In this document: positions 61,147 through 64,000 of the stretch, one piece after another | Position numbering within the stretch: position 1 is the first letter of the stretch | Layout of the letters: every line of letters starts with the position of its first letter | Source: Bacillus sp. N13C7 | GTDB taxonomy: Bacteria > Bacillota > Bacilli > Bacillales > Bacillaceae | Assembly (NCBI RefSeq): GCF_026790065.1 | Contig: NZ_JALAMO010000001.1 | Location: forward strand, 62,001 to 126,000 | Length of the DNA stretch: 64,000 nucleotides | Direction: 5' to 3' | Translations under genes and position numbers: made by a program | Notes under the pieces: model-generated | Told to the model about the DNA's origin: nothing | What the model saw: the letters and a program-made list of their open reading frames with translations, nothing else | The model's database searches: none

Positions 61147-61659
61147 TCACCCGCTGTATGTCTTTATATGTTCTATGACGTCCTCAAACTCCGCTTTTGT
61201 CCGAAATGGAATGCCTTTCAGCAGATTTTTTTGCATATGGCTCTCAAGCCTTTCTAAATCAATTTGGAAAAAAGACTGAATCGGTTCCGAAGCTGACTCA
61301 GGGCGTCCATGAAAAGTGGAAATCACTCCATTATCCGATACACCGATATACCCGTTCACCTTGCTGAGCGGAGAAATATCGTCCATTTGCTTCCGGAAGA
61401 GTACATACCCCTTTTTTTGTTCAACTAGCGTCCAGCCGGCATAAGCTGCCCAAAAGTCATCCATAGAAAGCACTTTTTCACGCTTATGCTCAATGCTGAC
61501 ATCGCCGTCCAAATACACTTTTTCAAGCTGCACATGCACCTGCAGCGGTTCATAGTGCTCCACTTCCGCCCCAAGTGCGCGGGGAGGAGCACCAATCAGA
61601 AATGCTGCGGCTGAGCAAAGAATGCCCAGCAATAGATACGCCGTGCTGAATCGTTTCAC
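61147..61659 (-). CDS. bofC: Sporulation checkpoint protein BofC
   Basis: 170 residues. An N-terminal signal peptide (YLLLGILCSAAAFLIGAP) targets it to the intermembrane space, where it inhibits the SpoIVB protease that triggers SigK activation (established knowledge). The C-terminal domain contains VNGYIGVSDNGVISTFHG, and the region FFQIDLERLESHMQKNLLKGIPF is characteristic. It follows csbX by 47 bases. Forespore-expressed in B. subtilis. Confidence 0.93.
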   Translation of the reverse strand: MKRFSTAYLLLGILCSAAAFLIGAPPRALGAEVEHYEPLQVHVQLEKVYLDGDVSIEHKREKVLSMDDFWAAYAGWTLVEQKKGYVLFRKQMDDISPLSKVNGYIGVSDNGVISTFHGRPESASEPIQSFFQIDLERLESHMQKNLLKGIPFRTKAEFEDVIEHIKTYSG

Positions 61660-61706
61660 CCTCTACACCTCTTTGCACACGTTTATGACTAGTTTGACCA
61701 AAGAGT

Positions 61707-63014
61707 CTACTGCTTAACCGTTTTCTCGAAATTTGTTTGCACGTTTTCCCTGACCAGCCGTTCTTCCGTATATACATCAGCGCTTTGCTCAGGAATCGTC
61801 AAAAATTGTGTCAGAAAAGCACTGAAAAAATATAATGCCGCAAAGATCCAAATGACGCCGCCAGAGCCAAGCGGTCCAATGAAAAGACTGACAATGCCCG
61901 GTGCAATAAACGCACATAAACCAGACCCCAAGTTCAGCACTGACATGGCAGCACCCTTATTATCAGGTGCAAGTGTCGGCAAAAGTGCGCTTAATGGCAC
62001 GTAGCCGGCCAATGCCGCACCGTAGCAGCAGGCGATAATCATCAGCACCCAATACTGATGCCCGATTAATTGAGGCGTGTAATAAAGCGCCAGCGTAAAA
62101 ATGCCGCACCCCACACCGCCAAACCACATCACGGTATTCCGCCAGCCCAGTTTATCTCCGACTGCACCGAAAATGATATTAAACAGAATATTAACAAAAA
62201 ACAGCGTCCCCCATATTTGCAGCCATTCTGAAACAGAATATCCGTAACGCGCTAAATAAGTCGGAAGAAAGATGGCAAATCCAAATTGTCCTATGGCATT
62301 AATTGTTTTGACCACTCCGCCGATGCCAACTTTAGGGTTTTCAAACATTATTGTAAAAGCCTTCGACAGCTCTTTCCATTTCGGCTGATCTTGTTTTTGC
62401 ACAGGTGTAAATTTATCTTTGTTAAAAAATAGGGCGAGACATCCACCTGCCGCTACAAACAGTAAAGCGCTCCAAAGCGTATTGATTTCCCCAAATGCCG
62501 GAACCGCATAGCTTGAATAGAACGGGCCGAGCACATTAAGACCGCACGTAAACATAAACCAAAACCAGCCGACGGCTTTTCCTAGAATCTTTTGAGAGGT
62601 GCTGTATGACACCCATACAAGAAAAGAGTATGCAAACAGCGGATATCCCAAGCCTCTAAGCGCATAGCTTCCTAAGAGAGCCGGATAATACATATGAGGA
62701 ATCGCCCAGCCGATAAAAGCGGCCGAACCGAGGATAAATGCAAGCAAGCCGACAGTCATTGTTTTTCTTGGCCCCCAAGTTTGGACAAACGTGCCTGAAA
62801 GCCAAGCCGAGATGGTGACAGCAATGCCGTACATAGTAAATAACGATGCGGATTGCTGCATACTGAGACCATGATCAACGAGAAAAGGAGACAGCCAGCC
62901 TTGTTCGAGGCCGTCTCCAACCATAAAGATGACAACGCCAATGTAACCCCAAACCATGTGAGAAGGAATTCCGATTTTGTTCAAAACATTTCCTTTAGCA
63001 TGTGCTGTATTCAT
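61707..63014 (-). CDS. csbX: MFS transporter CsbX
   Basis: 435 residues, 12 transmembrane segments of the major facilitator superfamily. The MFS motif after helix 2 is WLSGTFVQTWGPRKTM; the motif between halves includes GAVGDKLGWRNTVMW. Substrate unknown (alpha-ketoglutarate-like permease annotations exist). The ATG at 63014 lies after GGCGGTGGAG; a GTG nine bases up is inside that site. B. subtilis csbX is SigB-controlled general stress gene (established); a GGGTAT -10 is at 63051-63056. Confidence 0.9.
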   Translation of the reverse strand: MNTAHAKGNVLNKIGIPSHMVWGYIGVVIFMVGDGLEQGWLSPFLVDHGLSMQQSASLFTMYGIAVTISAWLSGTFVQTWGPRKTMTVGLLAFILGSAAFIGWAIPHMYYPALLGSYALRGLGYPLFAYSFLVWVSYSTSQKILGKAVGWFWFMFTCGLNVLGPFYSSYAVPAFGEINTLWSALLFVAAGGCLALFFNKDKFTPVQKQDQPKWKELSKAFTIMFENPKVGIGGVVKTINAIGQFGFAIFLPTYLARYGYSVSEWLQIWGTLFFVNILFNIIFGAVGDKLGWRNTVMWFGGVGCGIFTLALYYTPQLIGHQYWVLMIIACCYGAALAGYVPLSALLPTLAPDNKGAAMSVLNLGSGLCAFIAPGIVSLFIGPLGSGGVIWIFAALYFFSAFLTQFLTIPEQSADVYTEERLVRENVQTNFEKTVKQ

Positions 63015-63050
63015 TTTCTCCACCGCCTACTTAAAGTATCAATGGAGTAT

Positions 63051-63056
63051 ATACCC
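63051..63056 (-). promoter_or_regulatory. SigB-type -10 of csbX
   Basis: On the minus strand GGGTAT fits the SigB -10. The -35 (GTTT type) is degenerate, so the assignment relies partly on the known SigB control of csbX. Confidence 0.45.
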
Positions 63057-63084
63057 AAGCTTGCTGAAATGTAATCCTGCTTGA

Positions 63085-64000
63085 TTAAAAAACAATTTTT
63101 TCAGTATGCTCAATACTGACAGGCATGCCAATGGCGAGCGATTGCTGAGCCGCTCTGGCAATCCGTTCCGCCTGAAAGCCGTCATTGCCGGTGCAGGCTG
63201 TCTCCTGATTTGTGTCAATCGCTTCCGCAAACCGAAGAATCTCTTCCTCATATGCATCCTTATAGCGTTCAAGGAAAAAGAAATGCGGCTTATCCTTCAT
63301 CACAAAGTCAGCGGTTGACACTTCGACCGTCGTCGGCCTGCTATTGTCCGCCGCTGCCGAGCCTTTCGTCCCGAAGATCTCAACTCGCTGGTCATATCCG
63401 TACACAGCTTGGCGGCTGTTGTCAATCACAGCCATGGCACCGTTTTCAAAAGTCAGTGTAATGACAGCCGTGTCAATATCCCCCAGCTCTGCAAAGGAAG
63501 GATTCACCAAAGCCGCCCCCTTTGCATACACCTCCGTCACTTCGCTTCCCATAATATATCTGGCCATATCAAAATCATGGATCGACATATCCATAAACAA
63601 GCCGCCTGAAGTACGGACATACTCTATATTCGGGAGTTCTGGGTCCCTAGAAGTAATTTTTAATAAATGGGGCGTACCAATTTCATCATTTTCAACAATC
63701 GTTTTGATCTTCTTAAAATGAGGGTCAAAACGGCGGTTAAAACCGACTTGAAGTGCAACCCCGTGTTTTCGGACTGCTGCAAGCGCTTCTTTTGTTTCAT
63801 CTAGAGAAAAACTGATAGGCTTTTCACAAAAAATGTGTTTTTTCGCCTCGGCCGCTTCTCTGATCATCTGCGTATGTACAGCTGTCGGGGAGCAAATAAA
63901 AACAGCGTCAATATCAGGGTCATGCAATAAATCACGATAGTCAGAGGTTATGTATTCAATCTGATGACTGTCAGCCCAGTTTTTTATACGATTTGCCTGA
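63085..64000 (-). CDS. yrbE: GFO/IDH/MocA family dehydrogenase YrbE (N-terminus cut off by window)
   Basis: The frame is open to the window edge (first visible residues QANRIKNWADSHQIEYITSDYRD), so the N-terminal Rossmann start (about 35 residues) is missing. VFICSPTAVH, then HIFCEKPISF (the conserved EKP motif with catalytic-site Lys) and GGLFMDMSIHDFDMARYI (active-site His region) match myo-inositol 2-dehydrogenase-like oxidoreductases. The exact substrate is unclear. No iol genes are near. It is 71 bases before csbX. Confidence 0.9.
   Translation of the reverse strand, partial: QANRIKNWADSHQIEYITSDYRDLLHDPDIDAVFICSPTAVHTQMIREAAEAKKHIFCEKPISFSLDETKEALAAVRKHGVALQVGFNRRFDPHFKKIKTIVENDEIGTPHLLKITSRDPELPNIEYVRTSGGLFMDMSIHDFDMARYIMGSEVTEVYAKGAALVNPSFAELGDIDTAVITLTFENGAMAVIDNSRQAVYGYDQRVEIFGTKGSAAADNSRPTTVEVSTADFVMKDKPHFFFLERYKDAYEEEILRFAEAIDTNQETACTGNDGFQAERIARAAQQSLAIGMPVSIEHTEKIVF

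Overview
This window is a chromosome segment from a Bacillus of the B. subtilis group. Protein sequences, small unnamed-family genes (yrzI, yrzK, yrzQ, yrzR, yrzS), sporulation genes (spoVB, bofC), a fused secDF and the gene order all match the yrhH-to-yrbE stretch of B. subtilis as I know it. It is not an exact copy of strain 168: three minus-strand genes (a MarR regulator plus paiA-like and paiB-like genes, 7051-8697) sit between yrhD and yrhC, where I do not recall any genes in 168. Gene names rest on recognised protein sequence and synteny; no search was run.

Layout. 1-2955: cut-off methyltransferase gene yrhH behind an ECF-sigma promoter, the yrzI transcript of very small ORFs, and formate/nitrite transporter yrhG with yrhF. 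3265-6714: formate dehydrogenase yrhE-yrhD. 7051-8697: the marR-paiA-paiB insert. 8898-12694: the methionine-to-cysteine operon yrrT-mtnN-mccA-mccB-yrhC. 12886-21188: yrzA, yrrS-pbpI, greA, udk, the wobble-uridine modification genes trhP2/trhP1/trmR, and mltG. 21326-26431: yrzB-yrrK-yrzL, T-box-controlled alaS, yrrI. 26617-29571: glutamine ABC importer glnQHMP. 29608-38659: small genes, recD2, yrrB, the sulfur-relay pair mnmA-yrvO, cymR, rarA, tcdA. 38743-38932: 6S RNA. 38994-42610: aspS, hisS with its T-box, yrzK. 42743-53688: cell-wall amidase yrvJ, dtd-relA-apt-recJ, yrvD-yrvC, secDF, comN. 53803-64000: spoVB, yrbG, yrzE, yajC-tgt-queA-yrzS-ruvB-ruvA, bofC-csbX, and cut-off yrbE.

How genes work together. 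YrrT, MtnN, MccA and MccB recycle S-adenosylmethionine by-products to cysteine; their known repressor CymR is also encoded here, beside a cysteine desulfurase (YrvO) dedicated to MnmA tRNA thiolation. tRNA modification is a theme: TrhP1/TrhP2/TrmR, MnmA, TcdA, Tgt and QueA all act on the anticodon loop, and alaS and hisS-aspS are read out by T-box RNAs. RuvA/RuvB, RecJ, RecD2 and RarA form a repair set, with a LexA-like box before ruvA. Leader terminators precede yrhG, yrhE and trmR, and the ribosome-binding sites of pbpI and recJ lie inside inverted repeats. These, the yrzI small-peptide transcript and the MarR insert with twin palindromes are the most interesting parts. I see no prophage, transposon, CRISPR, rRNA or tRNA genes.
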